The notes beneath the pieces are model-generated. The model saw nothing but the letters and a program-made list of their open reading frames with translations. It made no database searches and was not told the origin of the DNA. Source: Symsagittifera roscoffensis (Eukaryota; Xenacoelomorpha; Acoela; Convolutidae). From it: a stretch of 64,000 nt of DNA. Location: assembly GCF_963678635.1 (NCBI RefSeq), contig NC_087063.1:31878599-31942598 (forward strand). The letters are read 5' to 3'. The position numbers and the translations under genes are program-made. Shown piece by piece: positions 12,306 to 24,645 of this stretch; the stretch's first letter is position 1; each line of letters starts with the position of its first letter.

Positions 12306-12860
12306 CGGGTTGTGGGAAGCTCCCCTGTTTAAGCGGCTACGCCTATTTTTTTCCCCACAAAAATTACTGGCCCTCGGAAGAGTCAAATATTTGATTTTTC
12401 GAAACATTTTGATTTTCAATCGGAAAAAATAGGTTGCGGGAAGCTCCCCTGCTTGAGCAGCTACGCTCTATTTTATTTACAGAAAATTAATGGCTCTCGC
12501 AAAAGTCGTTTTTAACCGTTTTTTGAAACTTTGATTTTTCTCGAAAAGTACCCCAGAATTTTAGGTTCCGGGCTCAATTAAAATAACAGGCTGTGTAAAA
12601 CACCCCTACATTAATGGCTACGATCAATTTTTTTTACTCAAAAAGTTATGACCCTCGGAGGGGTCAAATTTTAGATTTGTTGACCGTGTTTTGGAAATTT
12701 TTCGACTCATCTCGAAAAGTACTCTTCCGAATTTGGGATACTTCGGGCTTAACCGAATAGCAATGTTGTGGGAATAATCCCGGCATAAATGGCTACGCCA
12801 AATTTTTTGTACCTAAAGTTATGACCCTCGGAAAAGTTAATTTCGGATTTGTTGACTGTT
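12306..12860 (+). repeat. Degenerate tandem repeat array (~125-175 bp units)
   Basis: Four diverged units begin near 12308, 12431, 12587 and 12763. Each opens with a version of ggttgtgggaagctcccc, then ggctacgcc, an (a)ttttttt run, then atgaccctcggaagagtcaa. The unit spacings are 123, 156 and 176 bp. No reading frame is shared by the units. It looks like an old satellite-like repeat. Confidence 0.75.
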
Positions 12861-14099
12861 TTCACACAAGCAAAGCTTGCTATCGTATGAACTCATTTTT
12901 TTCCATCCGAAGTCCCAAATATTTTTGCGACAAAATGTGTTCATTTTGAAAGTGTTCATTTTGATTAATAACCAGCTATTAAGTGCAGCCAATGCTAAGG
13001 GTATTAACACTATATTACAAATAGCACTTTAGCTTCAAGTTATCATAGATCTGCAGCGTAGAGCTTGGGAAGGAGACCCGAAAAAAATAAGAGGGATCGA
13101 ACCTGGGCAGGGTCGGATGTTTTTAGTGAACTTTTTTGTACACCAGTTAAAATGCGTCGGTTCTTTAAATTGAGGCATGTTAGTTGGTAAGTTTCTTTTT
13201 TTTTTCAAATTGACTGCTAATGTCACTTAAGGAATTTTGTAGACTCTAAGTTTTACTCATTCAGTTTTTCCCAGTAGCGTTATCGGTCATATTTTTGCTC
13301 GTGCGTGCGAACTGCGGCTTCGCCTCTGCGTGGAATTTTTTTAAGTTTTCGATAAGTATACTACTGAATCCGATATAAAGGGTTTAATCGATGCAACAGG
13401 GAAGACTCCGTGTAAAGTGGCTATACCTTTAATTTTGAAAGAGAAATATCTTTAGGAAAAATCCAAATTCTCAAAAAGTTTCACTCATACTTTTTTTAAT
13501 TAGAGAAACAAAGTTTTTGGAAGAAGCCCAATTTTTGAAATAACCCATTTTACAACAATTTCAAAAAATCAAACCTTTACTTGCAGCTTTAGCTGGGCCT
13601 CTAATGTGATCGCTGATTTTTTTGACACATAATAAAAAAAATCCCAGTGCTGGCAAAATGCCAAAATATTGCATCGCTTTAACTGTTAAGTGAAGTCAGC
13701 GTTTAAATATGCGTTTAAATTTATTCCATATTAGTGTTTTGAGTGTTTTGGTATCGGGAACTAGACTTATTCCCGTAAACAATTTCTCTCAAAAATCTGT
13801 TAGAAATTGAACTTGCTTTATTGTTGAACTTTAGCATTTCTAGCTTTAACGCACTTGTTCTAAAGTTAACGCGATCGCCTTTGCATCCCAAGTTTTTGGG
13901 TTCGAGTGCCGGGCGAACCTTGTTTTTTCAGCATGGGTATAATGCTTATAGAAAAATTATCTAGTGGCTTGAATTACAGAATAAGTTTTTGTTAGATACA
14001 ACAAGCCTCCACGTGAATGCAAAGCCGAGATTAAAATGTGATGCAACAAAATGCTGTAGCTTAGAAAATTGACTATTACAAACAGCATATTTTAACCTT
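12861..14099. other. No supportable gene; scattered tRNA-like remnants
   Basis: There is no coding signal. Two B-box-like sequences are visible: ggttcgatccc on the minus strand near 13110 and gggttcgagtgcc at 13898-13910 on the plus strand, both probably from decayed tRNA-derived elements. A variant of the dispersed hairpin motif lies near 13298-13335. Confidence 0.5.
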
Positions 14100-14870
14100 T
14101 GCGTTTAGCAAGCATTATCAAATCGGAAAATATACTTTTTTCGGGTTAACAAATTGTTGGACAGAGTCAATTGTATCTTGGTTCTTAATGAACTCAAACT
14201 TCTACGCGTGTCCAGCATTCAGCGTGGAGGTGAAAAATATGCTTGGGTCGGCAAAGGTCGTGGGTTCGAATCTGACCTGGAACTGTTTTTTTTTCAAATT
14301 GGAAATGTTCATTTCCAAAAAATGTCTGCCTATAGGCTTATGTTTTGTCAGCTCAGTTGCCACATCGTAGAATTGATTTCTTGTACGCAATTTTCATTGT
14401 AGTTTTAAGTGTTCTGAATAACTCCTGCAATTTTTATTTTTATTAGCCTTGACTATGAATATTTTTTTTGTTTTTGCTTAAAAATTATATTGGGCTTAAA
14501 TTTTTTGGGCGTATATTTTATCGGCGTAGTGAACTTATTCAAGGATTGCACAGAATAATATAGTTTAAAGTTTTTCATGACACCAATTAATTTTTCCGTT
14601 CTGCATGAAATTATTTAAGTTTCTTCGGCTCTGTGGTCGCTTGTTGATTACTTTTTGAATTTTCGTTTATTGCCGTCAATTGTTTTGCTAGACGTATTTT
14701 CTGCAAAAAAAAAACATGATTCCAGGCAAAATTTTGAGTTTTTTTGTGGTTTTTTGAATTTTCTTAAAAAATTTTTTGGGAGTTAAGGGCTTTCTTTTCC
14801 TGTCTGCTAGCTTGCACTGCTATTTTTGTTTTATCGCAAGTGGTGCGAAGCTCCGCGTCGCGTCTGTAAA
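14100..14870 (+). repeat. Dispersed composite repeat, copy A
   Basis: Begins with an agcaagcattatcaaatcgg-type segment followed by ttttttcgggttaac, contains a tRNA-like head (about 14220-14275, B box gggttcgaatct), and ends with the hairpin motif tcgcaagtggtgcgaagctc (about 14833-14868). The same order is seen at 34480-35590 and, without a clear tRNA head, at 54755-55424. Confidence 0.6.
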
Positions 14871-15265
14871 AAGTTTTGTCAATCTATTTTGTTTGTCTAT
14901 GTTTTGGTTGGTTTGTGGCCAGATATTGTGTGTAGTGTTGAAAAGTATCAGCAAATGGTGCGGTGATCTCCAAAACTATCGGAATGAATACTTACTTACT
15001 GCTTTAGTATATGGATAAGTCAATATTACTAGTCGATTAATTTGAAGAACCTTCAGTGGGGGTACCTTCAGTAATTGGTAATCAGGTGAAACACGAAGCT
15101 CCGTGTTAGGTTATTTAGATGAAACGAAAATTCAATCCTTGTTCTTTTAATCAGATTTGCTTTTTAAACCAGATTTTCTGTTGTTTTTTAGGCAGATTCA
15201 GCAAACTGCACGTTTTTGCAAAAGCGATCCAGGAATAAAACTGTTTACCCAATATTGTTTTGAAA
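14871..15265. other. No gene seen
   Basis: AT-rich spacer between the composite repeat and the copia-derived tandem array. No coding signal was noticed. Confidence 0.5.
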
Positions 15266-16530
15266 TCTGAAAAACTCAGGAGTTTTCGTTTTAAATTGAA
15301 ATTATTCAAATTAGAAAAAGGAAAAACTGTTGAAAGCCCCAGCCTATTTTTTAGGTTTGAGAAAAAAATTTCTCATTTATTAGTTTTTGATGAATTGTAG
15401 GTATGAGTTACGCGCTACCTAAGTGTCAATGAACGCAGTGAAGACTATTATATAGGTCGTGATGATAGTTTTTTATTTTTATTTTAAATTTTACGCTCAA
15501 TTTTGATTTTTTTTGCGTTACTTCTGGTTTTGCTGTTTAAATTGTTTCATCTCCTTTGCTAAAAGAAAAAGAAACTCGACTATCGAACAGCGAAAATGTA
15601 AAGGTCACGAAAATTAAGATCGATTTCTAGCTTCAAAAATGTAGTTTTCTTCAGATTTCCCAGCAAAATATAAAATTTTACTCTTTGATCCCTTTTTCTC
15701 AAATTGGGCTAGTTTAATAAAAAGTTTTTAAATTTTTTTAAGAGATTTATGTTCAGCATTGCAGCATTTTTTTGTTTCCTTTGACTCTTCACCAACTGTC
15801 TGTTGGCAATGTTTTCTAAATAATTTCTTATATTTTGAAGACTCGATAATGGTTTACTTAGCTCATGTTTTTTCTTCTACTGGTCGTCCTATTTTAAGTT
15901 GAACATCGTTATTGAAATCTAGGAAGGGTTCGAATGTGATTTCCTTGGAAGCAAACCCAAAGTTAATGTTTCAAATCTTAGCATGAATTTAAACTAAGGC
16001 TTCTCATCGGAATCAAAACATTGGTCCAGTTTTCTCAAATTGAGTTGATTTTGTCAGAAAAGTGTCAATCATAAATTTGTCTTGGAAATACAAAGATCAT
16101 CAAGTCTATTTACTTTAGAGTTAAAGAAAAGTTGAAGTGTTTACAAAAAGTCGGTATTTTTTTTTCTGTTCCCTTGAGTTCATTGGCTCTTTTTCACCTG
16201 TCTGTTGGCTATTTTCGTGATTTGATTATTGTCCCGACTTTCGAAGAAAACGGAATATTTATGCTTGGTGTTTTTTTATTCTGTCAGTTTTCGGCAATCG
16301 AAGTAGTTCTTAACAATTTTTTTATCGCTCATTGGAGATATCGACTCCCTGAAATCAAATTTAAAAAAGATATTTGACCTCCGATCTTTTTTGGCAAATT
16401 TTTGGGAGTTTGAAAGTTGCCAATTTGGCCATGCTCTGAACTAACTTATGCGCACTTTGAAGATTTTGTTCATATAGCTGAAAGCGCAAGGCGAATTACT
16501 TATGCGTGGCGAATTATCCCGCAAAACAAA

Positions 16531-16652
16531 TGACTGATTAAAACACTTTTAGATAAGAATAGTTGATATTAACAAACAACCACCACCATACATCTGTAAT
16601 AATTATCATATTAAGCAAATCGTCAGCACCTGTATTATTATTATATTTAACA
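16531..16652 (-). repeat. Copia 3' LTR, unit A (122 bp)
   Basis: Read on the minus strand it begins TGTTAAATATAA and ends AATCAGTCA, giving the TG...CA ends of an LTR. It lies 20-odd bases past the pol stop codon (LPHAD-stop) seen in the intact copies. Identical or near-identical copies occur at 17813, 20572, 23156 and, truncated, at 29481. Confidence 0.8.
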
Positions 16653-16751
16653 TTGGTCCAACCGGCGGTCACAGTCAATCGGCGTGTGGCAGGTTATAAA
16701 CTCCGCTTCTCATGGTTTCCATAAGTTCAATAGCGCAAGCTCCGTTATTGG

Positions 16752-17369
16752 TCAGACAATTCGCAAGCATTCTCTCACACCAACAATAGCTAAATTCAGT
16801 AATGTCACCAGAACCCAGCGCGTCTTTGATCGTAGCGATGTCAGTAATATCCACGAATCATCGAACAGATTAATGTTTCTCACAGCTTTGTAAAGGTTCC
16901 TACAGTCTAAGCTTCGTAAATAGTGATTCTGGTCCACATTAATACCCTTAGCAACCTGCTCGATATGCAGGCCAACATAAGTAAAATCAAAATCGTTATC
17001 ACTCCCAAATGCGAATATTGCCTTCAATTGAGAAATAACGGTGTCCTCGAAAGATTGGTCCTCCGCACGGAGCAGGTCGTCAACGTGGGAGACTAGCATG
17101 CCATTCGGCTCTCTTAACTTATTGTTACAGTCTTCATTCGTGAAAAAAATGAACATAGCTGGATCCAGTTGTAATTTCTGACTGCCGAGCTTCAAGAGCT
17201 CGTTTGTGAAAGCTATGGAAAACCTATGTGAAGCGTCACAGAGTCCATAAACCCGCCGTTTCAGCTGCCACAGAATCCCTGGAAATCTCCGCTCCTTCGC
17301 TGGCTGAACTATGATGTTACGCTCAATAGGCGCAGATTGGAGAAATGTCCTTGTGACATCACTGGACAT
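16752..17369 (-). pseudogene. Copia pol fragment (RT, deleted RNase H), unit A
   Basis: Minus-strand RT of Ty1/copia type. Seen: SSDVTRTFLQSAP (first catalytic Asp), LKRRVYGLCDAS, and MLVSHVDDLL holding the catalytic DD pair (HVDD where copia elements usually have YVDD). A 548-bp deletion then fuses it to the last ~65 residues of pol. Integrase and gag are missing, so it cannot be functional. Confidence 0.88.
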
Positions 17370-17812
17370 GATCGTTCAGTCGTTTTTGAGCAGCTACTGC
17401 TAACAACATTCGGATTTTTCCTTTCCACAGAGTCGGGGAATCTTTCGCAAACAAGGAGGAGTCCTCAAGATCATCCCGAATCTGAAAAAACTTGTTCCGA
17501 CTTCCGATTATTGTTCCGACTTCCGAAGAAAACGGAATATTTAGGCTTGGTGTTTTTTTATTCTGTCAGTTTTCGGTATTCGAAGTAGTTTTTAACAATT
17601 TTTTTATCGCTCATTGGAGATATCGACTCCCTGAAATCAAATTTAAAAAAGATATTTGACCTCCGATCTTTTTTGGCAAATTTTTGAGAGTTTGAAAGTT
17701 GCCAATTTGGCCCTGCTCTGAACTAATTTATGCGCACTTTGAAGATTTTGTTCATATAGCTGAAAGCGCAAGGCGAATTACTTATGCGTGGCGATTTATC
17801 CCGCAAAACAAA

Positions 17813-17934
17813 TGACTGATTAAAACACTTTTAGATAAGAATAGTTGATATTAACAAACAACCACCACCATACATCTGTAATAATTATCATATTAAGCAA
17901 ATCGTCAGCACCTGTATTATTATTATATTTAACA
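17813..17934 (-). repeat. Copia 3' LTR, unit B
   Basis: A 122-bp copy of the LTR at 16531-16652, with the same flanking bases on its left. This shows it was duplicated with its flank and is not an independent insertion. Confidence 0.8.
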
Positions 17935-18181
17935 TTGGTCCAACCGGCGGTCACAGTCAATCGGCGTGTGGCAGGTTATAAACTCCGCTTCTCATGGTTT
18001 CCATAAGTTCAATAGCGCAAGCTCCGTTATTGGTCAGACAATTCGCAAGCATTCTCTCACACCAACAATAGCTAAATTCAGTAATGTCACCAGAACCCAG
18101 CGCGTCTTTGATCGTAGCGATGTCAGTAATATCCACGAATCATCGAACAGATTAATGTTTCTCACAGCTTTGTAAAGGTTC

Positions 18182-19199
18182 CTACAGTCTGTAAAAGCAA
18201 TGCAAGGTAATAATATTCAATCTCTGGCCAAATAACTGCACCAGAATGGCCTTCATGTATATCATGTCACCAAGCAGCGAATTCAATGCGTAGCACTCTC
18301 CCGCTAGTGAGCTAGTGACTTTCCTTTTGAGAATTTTTGATCGCCAAGATAACACAATAGCGGAATGGGAAATTATGTTACAAAGCATCAAAACGCTTCC
18401 CCCGACACAGTTGACTTTGTCAGGCATAGTTTTCACGCCTGCATCTGCATGTCCGACCACTGCCCACGCAGAAATGTCTCCTAAATCGGGGAAAAACATA
18501 TTTGAGTCGCCTGAATTCTTCACGGGAATCAATTTCTTGATGACAGATTTCACGTCTTTAAACTATAGCTTTTCGGTACTTGCTGCTCATGCTTTTGGCA
18601 TAGAAACACAGGTCCGGACGGCACGTAAAACTGATACTTGTAATTTTACCAATCACCGACCGGAAAAGGGATTGCATATCTGCGCATAGCTCATTTTCCA
18701 GCTGAGCGCTACTCAATTTTTGGAAATCGGGTACTTCTAAGCTTCGTAAATAGTGATTCTGGTCCACATTAATACCCTTAGCAACCTGCTCGATATGCAG
18801 GCCAACATAAGTAAAATCAAAATCGTTATCACTCCCAAATGCGAATATTGCCTTCAATTGAGAAATAACGGTGTCCTCGAAAGATTGGTCCTCCGCACGG
18901 AGCAGGTCGTCAACGTGGGAGACTAGCATGCCATTCGGCTCTCTTAACTTATTGTTACAGTCTTCATTCGTGAAAAAAATGAACATAGCTGGATCCAGTT
19001 GTAATTTCTGACTGCCGAGCTTCAAGAGCTCGTTTGTGAAAGCTATGGAAAACCTACGTGAAGCGTCACAGAGTCCATAAACCCGCCGTTTCAGCTGCCA
19101 CAGAATCCCTGGAAATCTCCGCTCCTTCGCTGGCTGAACTATGACGTTACGCTCAATAGGCGCAGATTGGAGAAATGTCCTTGTGACATCACTGGACAT
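18182..19199 (-). pseudogene. Copia pol fragment (RT + RNase H), unit B
   Basis: Minus strand. RT frame 18558-19199 (213 codons) has SSDVTRTFLQSAP, VYGLCDAS and HVDDLL. RNase H frame 18182-18553 (123 codons) contains AWAVVGHADAGVKTMP and LSWRSKILKRKVTSSLAGE, with the acidic residues expected of copia RNase H. A frame break separates the two near 18555. The extreme C-terminus lies in a further frame down to about 17955. Confidence 0.88.
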
Positions 19200-20571
19200 G
19201 ATCGTTCAGTCGTTTTTGAGCAGCTACTGCTAACAACATTCGGATTTTTCCTTTCCACAGAGTCGGGGAATCTTTCGCAAACAAGGAGGAGTCCTCAAGA
19301 TCATCCCGAATCTGAAAAAACTCAGGAATTTTTGTTTTAAATTGAAATTATTCAAATTAGAAAAAGGAAAAACTGTTGAAAGCCCCAGCCTATTTTTAAG
19401 GTTTGAGAAAAAAATTTCTCATTTATTAGTTTTTGATGAATTGTAGGTATGAGTTACGCGCTACCTAAGTGTCAATGAACGTAGTGAAGACTATTATATA
19501 GGTCGTGATGATAGTTTTTTTTTTAAATTAAATTTTACGCTCAATTTTGATTTTTTTGCGGTACTTCTGGTTTTGCTGTGAAAATCGTTTCTTCTCCTTT
19601 GCTAAAAGAAAAAGAAACTCGACTATCGAACAGCGAAAATGTAAAGGTCACGAAAATTAAGATCGATTTCTGGCTTCAAAAATGTAGTTTTCTTCAGATT
19701 TCTCAGCAAAATATAAAATTTTACTCTTTGATCCCTTTTTCTCAAATTGGGCTAGTTTAATAAAAAGTTTTTAAATTTTTTCAAGAGATTTATGTTCAGC
19801 ATTGCAGCATTTTTTTGTTTCCTTTGACTCTTCACCAACTGTCTGTTGGCAATGTTTTCCAAATAATTTCTTATATTTTGAAGACTCGATAATGGTTTAC
19901 TTAGCTCATGTTTTTTCTTCTACTGGTCGTCCTATTTTAAGTTGAACATCGTTATTGAAATCTAGGAAGGGTTCGAATGTGATTTCCTTGGAAGCAAACC
20001 CAAAGTTAATGTTTCAAATCTTAGCATGAATTTAAACTAAGGCTTCTCATCGGAATCAAAACATTGGTCCAGTTTTCTCAAATTGAGTTGATTTTGTCAG
20101 AAAAGTGTCAATCATAAATTTGTCTTGGAAATACAAAGATCATCAAGTCTATTTACTTTAGAGTTAAAGAAAAGTTGAAGTGTTTACAAAAAGTCGGTAT
20201 TTTTTTCTGTTCCCTTGAGTTCATTGGCTCTTTTTCACCTGTCTGTTGGCTATTTTCGTGATTTGATTATTGTCCCGACTTTCGAAGAAAACGGAATATT
20301 TATGCTTGGTGTTTTTTTATTCTGTCAGTTTTCGGCAATCGAAGTAGTTCTTAACAATTTTTTTATCGCTCATTGGAGATATCGACTCCCTGAAATCAAA
20401 TTTAAAAAAGATATTTGACCTCCGATCTTTTTTGGCAAATTTTTGGGAGTTTGAAAGTTGCCAATTTGGCCATGCTCTGAACTAACTTATGCGCACTTTG
20501 AAGATTTTGTTCATATAGCTGAAAGCGCAAGGCGAATTACTTAAGCGTGGCGAATTATCCCGCAAAACAAA

Positions 20572-20693
20572 TGACTGATTAAAACACTTTTAGATAAGAA
20601 TAGTTGATATTAACAAACAACCACCACCATACATCTGTAATAATTATCATATTAAGCAAATCGTCAGCACCTGTATTATTATTATATTTAACA
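20572..20693 (-). repeat. Copia 3' LTR, unit C
   Basis: A 122-bp LTR copy in the same context as the others. Confidence 0.8.
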
Positions 20694-20940
20694 TTGGTCC
20701 AACCGGCGGTCACAGTCAATCGGCGTGTGGCAGGTTATAAACTCCACTTCTCATGGTTTCCATAAGTTCAATAGCGCAAGCTCCGTTATTGGTCAGACAA
20801 TTCGCAAGCATTCTCTCACACCAACAATAGCTAAATTCAGTAATGTCACCAGAACCCAGCGCGTCTTTGATCGTAGCGATGTCAGTAATATCCACGAATC
20901 ATCGAACAGATTAATGTTTCTCACAGCTTTGTAAAGGTTC

Positions 20941-21769
20941 CTACAGTCTGTAAAAGCAATGCAAGGTAATAATATTCAATCTCTGGCCAAATAACTGCAC
21001 CAGAATGGCCTTCATGTATATCATGTCACCAAGCAGCGAATTCAATGCGTAACACTCTCCCGCTAGTGAGCTAGTGACTTTCCTTTTGAGAATTTTTGAT
21101 CGCCACGATAACACAATAGCGGAATGGGAAATTATGTTACAAAGCATCAAAACGCTTCCCCCGACACAGTTGAATTTGTCAGGCATAGTTTTCACGCCTG
21201 CATCTGCATGTCCGACCACTGCCCACGCAGAAATGTCTCCTAAATCGGGGAAAAACATATTTGAGTCGTCTGAATTCTTCACGGGAATCAATTTCTTGAT
21301 GACAGATTTCACGTCTTTAAACTATAGCTTTTCGGTACTTGCTGCTCATGCTTTTGGCATAGAAACACAGGTCCGGACGGCGCGTAAAACTGATATTTGT
21401 AATTCTACCAATCACCGACCGGAAAAGGGATTGCATATCTGCGCATAGCTCATTTTCCAGTTGAGCGCTTTTCAATTTTTTGAAATCGGGTACTTCTAAG
21501 CTTCGTAAATAGTGATTTTGGTCCACATTAATACCCTTAGCGACCTGCTCGATATGCAGGCCAACATATCTAAAATCAAAATCATTATCACTCCCAAATG
21601 CGAATATTGACTTCAATGGAGACATAACGGTATCCTCGAAAGATTGGTCCTCCGCACGGAGCAGGTCGTCAACGTGGGAGACTAGCATGCCATTCGGCTC
21701 TCGTAACTCATTGTTACAGTCTTCATTCGTGAAAAAAATGAACATAACTGGATCCAGTTGTAATTTCAA
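20941..21769 (-). pseudogene. Copia pol fragment (RT + RNase H), unit C
   Basis: RNase H frame 20941-21312 and RT frame 21317-21769, in different frames. The RT portion keeps MLVSHVDDLL. A 12-bp loss removes the GSQK segment seen in units A and B near 21765. Upstream RT sequence continues to about 21950, but the methionine-like codon of SSDVT is changed (cttgat). Confidence 0.85.
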
Positions 21770-23155
21770 GAGCTCGTTTGTGAAAGCTATGGAAAACCCA
21801 CGTGAAGCGTCACAGAGTCCATAAACCCGCCGTTTCAGCTGCCACGGAATCCCTGGAAATCTCCGCTCCTTCGGTGGCTGAACTATGACGTTACGCTCAA
21901 TAGGCGCAGATTGGAGAAATGCCCTTGTGACATCACTGGACTTGATCGTTCAGTCGTTTTTGAGCAGGTACTGCTAACAACATTCGGATCTTTCCTTTCC
22001 ACAGAGTCGGGGAATCTTTCGAAAACAAGGAGGAGTCCTCAATATCATCCCGAATCTGAAAAAACTCAAGAGTTTTTGTTTTAAATTGAAATTATTCAAA
22101 TTAGAAAAAGGAAAAACTGTCGGAAGCCCCAGCCTGTTTTTAAAGTTTGAGAAAAAAATTTCTCATTTATTAGATTTTGATGAATTGTAGGTATGAGTTC
22201 CGCGCTACCTAAGTATCAATGAACGTAGTGAAGACTATTAGATAGGTCGTGTTGATAGTTTTTTATTTTTAAATTAAATTTTACGCTCAATTTTGATTTT
22301 TTTGCGGTACTTCTGGTTTTGCTGTTTAAATCGTTTCATCTCCTTTGCTAAAAGAAAAAGAAACTCGACTATCAAACAGCGAAAATGTAAAGGTCGGTTT
22401 GTTTGCTTTGACTCTTAACCAACTGTCTGTTGGCAATGTTTTCCGAATAATTTCTTATATTTTGAAGACTCGATAATGGTTTACTTAGCTCATGTTTTTT
22501 CTTCTACTGGTCGTCCTATTCTTAAGTTGAACATCGTTATTGAAATCTAGGAAGGGTTCGAATGTGATTTCCTTCGAAGCAAATCCAAAGTTAATGTTTC
22601 AAATCGTAGCATGAATTTAAACTAAGACTTCTTATCGGAATCAAAACATTGGTCCAGTTTTCTCAAATTGAGTTGATTTATCAGAAAAGTGTCAATCATA
22701 AATTTGTCTTGGAAATTCAAAGATCATCAAGTCTATTTACTTTAGAGTTAAAGAAAAGTTGAAGTGTTTACAAAAAGTCGGTGTTTTTTTCTGTTCCCTT
22801 GAGTTCATTGGCTGTTTTCCAACTGTCTGTTGGCTATTTTCGTGATTTGATTATTGTTCCGACTTCCGAAGAAAACGGAATATTTAGGCTTGGTGTTTTT
22901 TTATTCTGTCAGTTTTCGGCATTCGAAGTAGTTTTTAACAATTTTTTTATCGCTCATTGGAGATATCGACTCCCTGAAATCAAATTTAAAAAAGATATTT
23001 GACCTCCGATCTTTTTTGGCAAATTTTTGAGAGTTTGAAAGTTGCCAATTTGGCCCTGCTCTGAACTAATTTATGCGCACTTTGAAGATTTTGTTCATAT
23101 AGCTGAAAGCGCAAGGCGAATTACTTATGCGTGGCGATTTATCCCGCAAAACAAA

Positions 23156-23277
23156 TGACTGATTAAAACACTTTTAGATAAGAATAGTTGATATTAACAA
23201 ACAACCACCACCATACATCTGTAATAATTATCATATTAAGCAAATCGTCAGCACCTGTATTATTATTATATTTAACA
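23156..23277 (-). repeat. Copia 3' LTR, unit D
   Basis: A 122-bp LTR copy, with the same flank-LTR-pol order. Confidence 0.8.
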
Positions 23278-23299
23278 TTGGTCCAACCGGCGGTCACAG

Positions 23300-24355
23300 T
23301 CAATCGGCGTGTGGCAGGTTATAAACTCCGCTTTTCATGGTTTCCATAAGTTCATTAGCGCAAGCTCCGTTCTTGGTCAGACAATTCGCAAGCATTCTCT
23401 CACACCAACAATAGCTAAATTCAGTAATGTCACCAGAACCCAGCGCGTCTTTGATCGTAGCGATGTCACTATTTATCCACGAATCATCGAACAGCTTAAT
23501 GTTTCTCACAGCTTTGTAAAGGTTCCTTTAGTCTGTAAAAGCAATGCAAGGTAATAATATTCGATCTCTGGCCAAATAACTGCACCAGAATGGCCTTCAT
23601 GTATTTCATGTCACCAAGCAGCGAATTCAATGCGTAGCACTCTCCCGCTAGTGAGCTAGTGACTTTCCTTTTGAGAATTTTTGATCTTCACGATAACACA
23701 ATAGCGGAATGGGTAATTATGTTACAAAGCATCAAAACGCTTCCCCCGACACAGGTGACTTTGTCAGGCATAGTTTTCACGCCTGCATCTGCATGTCCGA
23801 CCACTGCCCACGCAGAAATGTCTCCTAAATCGGGGAAAAACGTATTTGAGTCGCCTGAATTCTTCACGAGAATCAATTTCTTGATGACAGATTTCACGTC
23901 TTTTAACTATAGCTTTTCGGTAGTTGCTGCTCATGCTTTCGGCATAGAAACACAGGTCCGGACGGCGCGTAAAACTGATATTAGTAATTTTACCAATCAC
24001 CGACCGGAAAAGGGATTGCATATCTGCGCATAGCTTATTTTCCAGTTGAGCGCTACTCAATTTTTGGAAATCGGGTACTTCAAAGCTTCGTAAATAGTGA
24101 TTCTGGTCCACATTAATACCCTTAGCAACCTGCTCGATATGCAGGCCAACATATCTAAAAATCAAAATCATTATCACTCCCAAATGCGAATATTGCCTTC
24201 AATGGAGAAATAACGGTATCCTCGAAAGATTGGTCCTCCGCACGGAGCAGGTCGTCAACGTGGGAGACTAGCATGCCATTCGGCTCTCGTAACTCATTGT
24301 TACAGTCTTCATTCGTGAAAAAAATGAACATAGCTGGATCCAGTTGTAATTTCAA
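23300..24355 (-). pseudogene. Copia pol fragment (RT + RNase H + C-terminus), unit D
   Basis: This unit shows the true pol C-terminus (23300-23509): a stretch with ADCLTK-like CLTKNGACANELME ending LPHAD-stop, 20-odd bases before the LTR. RNase H (about 23688-23900) and RT (24155-24355, with MLVSHVDDLL) are in separate frames because of small indels. Confidence 0.85.
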
Positions 24356-24645
24356 GAGCTCGTTTGTGAAAGCTATGGAAAACCCACGTGAAGCGTCACA
24401 GATTCCATAAACCCGCCGTTTCAGCTGCCACAGAATCCCTGGAAATCTCCGCTCCTTCGGTGGCTGAACTATGACGTTACGCTCAATAGGCGCAGATTGG
24501 AGAAATGCCCTTGTGACATCACTGGACTTGATCGTTCAGTCGTTTTTGAGCAGGTAATGCTAACAACATTTGGATATTTCCTTTCCACAGAGTCGGGGAA
24601 TCTTTCGAAAACAAGAAGGATTCATCAAGATCATCCCGAATCTGA

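Larger units (their letters stand above)
15266..17488 (-). repeat. Copia-derived tandem unit A
   Basis: First of about five direct units, each made of ~1.26 kb of non-element flank, a 122-bp LTR, then the RNase H and RT portions of a minus-strand Ty1/copia element. In this unit 548 bp of RNase H coding sequence (matching 18191-18738 in unit B) is deleted between short tct repeats, fusing the C-terminal end of RNase H to the middle of RT. The right end falls inside RT at the sequence catcccgaat, which is joined directly to the next unit. Confidence 0.85.
17489..19305 (-). repeat. Copia-derived tandem unit B (partial flank)
   Basis: A shorter unit: the flank begins only at the sequence matching about 16225 of unit A, after a small local repeat of ttgttccgacttccga. 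It carries the LTR at 17813-17934, the complete RNase H region and RT. Confidence 0.85.
19306..22053 (-). repeat. Copia-derived tandem unit C
   Basis: The most complete unit (~2.75 kb): flank 19306-20571, LTR 20572-20693, then RNase H and RT up to the catcccgaat junction. It starts with the same ctgaaaaaactcag junction as units D and E. Confidence 0.87.
22054..24645 (-). repeat. Copia-derived tandem unit D
   Basis: Flank 22054-23155 (with a ~170-bp deletion near 22395 relative to unit C), LTR 23156-23277, RNase H and RT. It is somewhat more diverged from A-C than they are from each other. Confidence 0.85.

Noticed and set aside
16132-16377. Hydrophobic 81-codon open frame repeated in the copia array units (also near 20215, 22781, 25529)
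   Set aside because: It is conserved only because the DNA was duplicated; most differences between copies change the amino acid, the start varies, and it has no motif.
18315-18689. Plus-strand 124-codon frame, repeated at 21074-21448 and 23659-24033
   Set aside because: It is the exact antisense of the copia RNase H region and varies as that strand's codons do.
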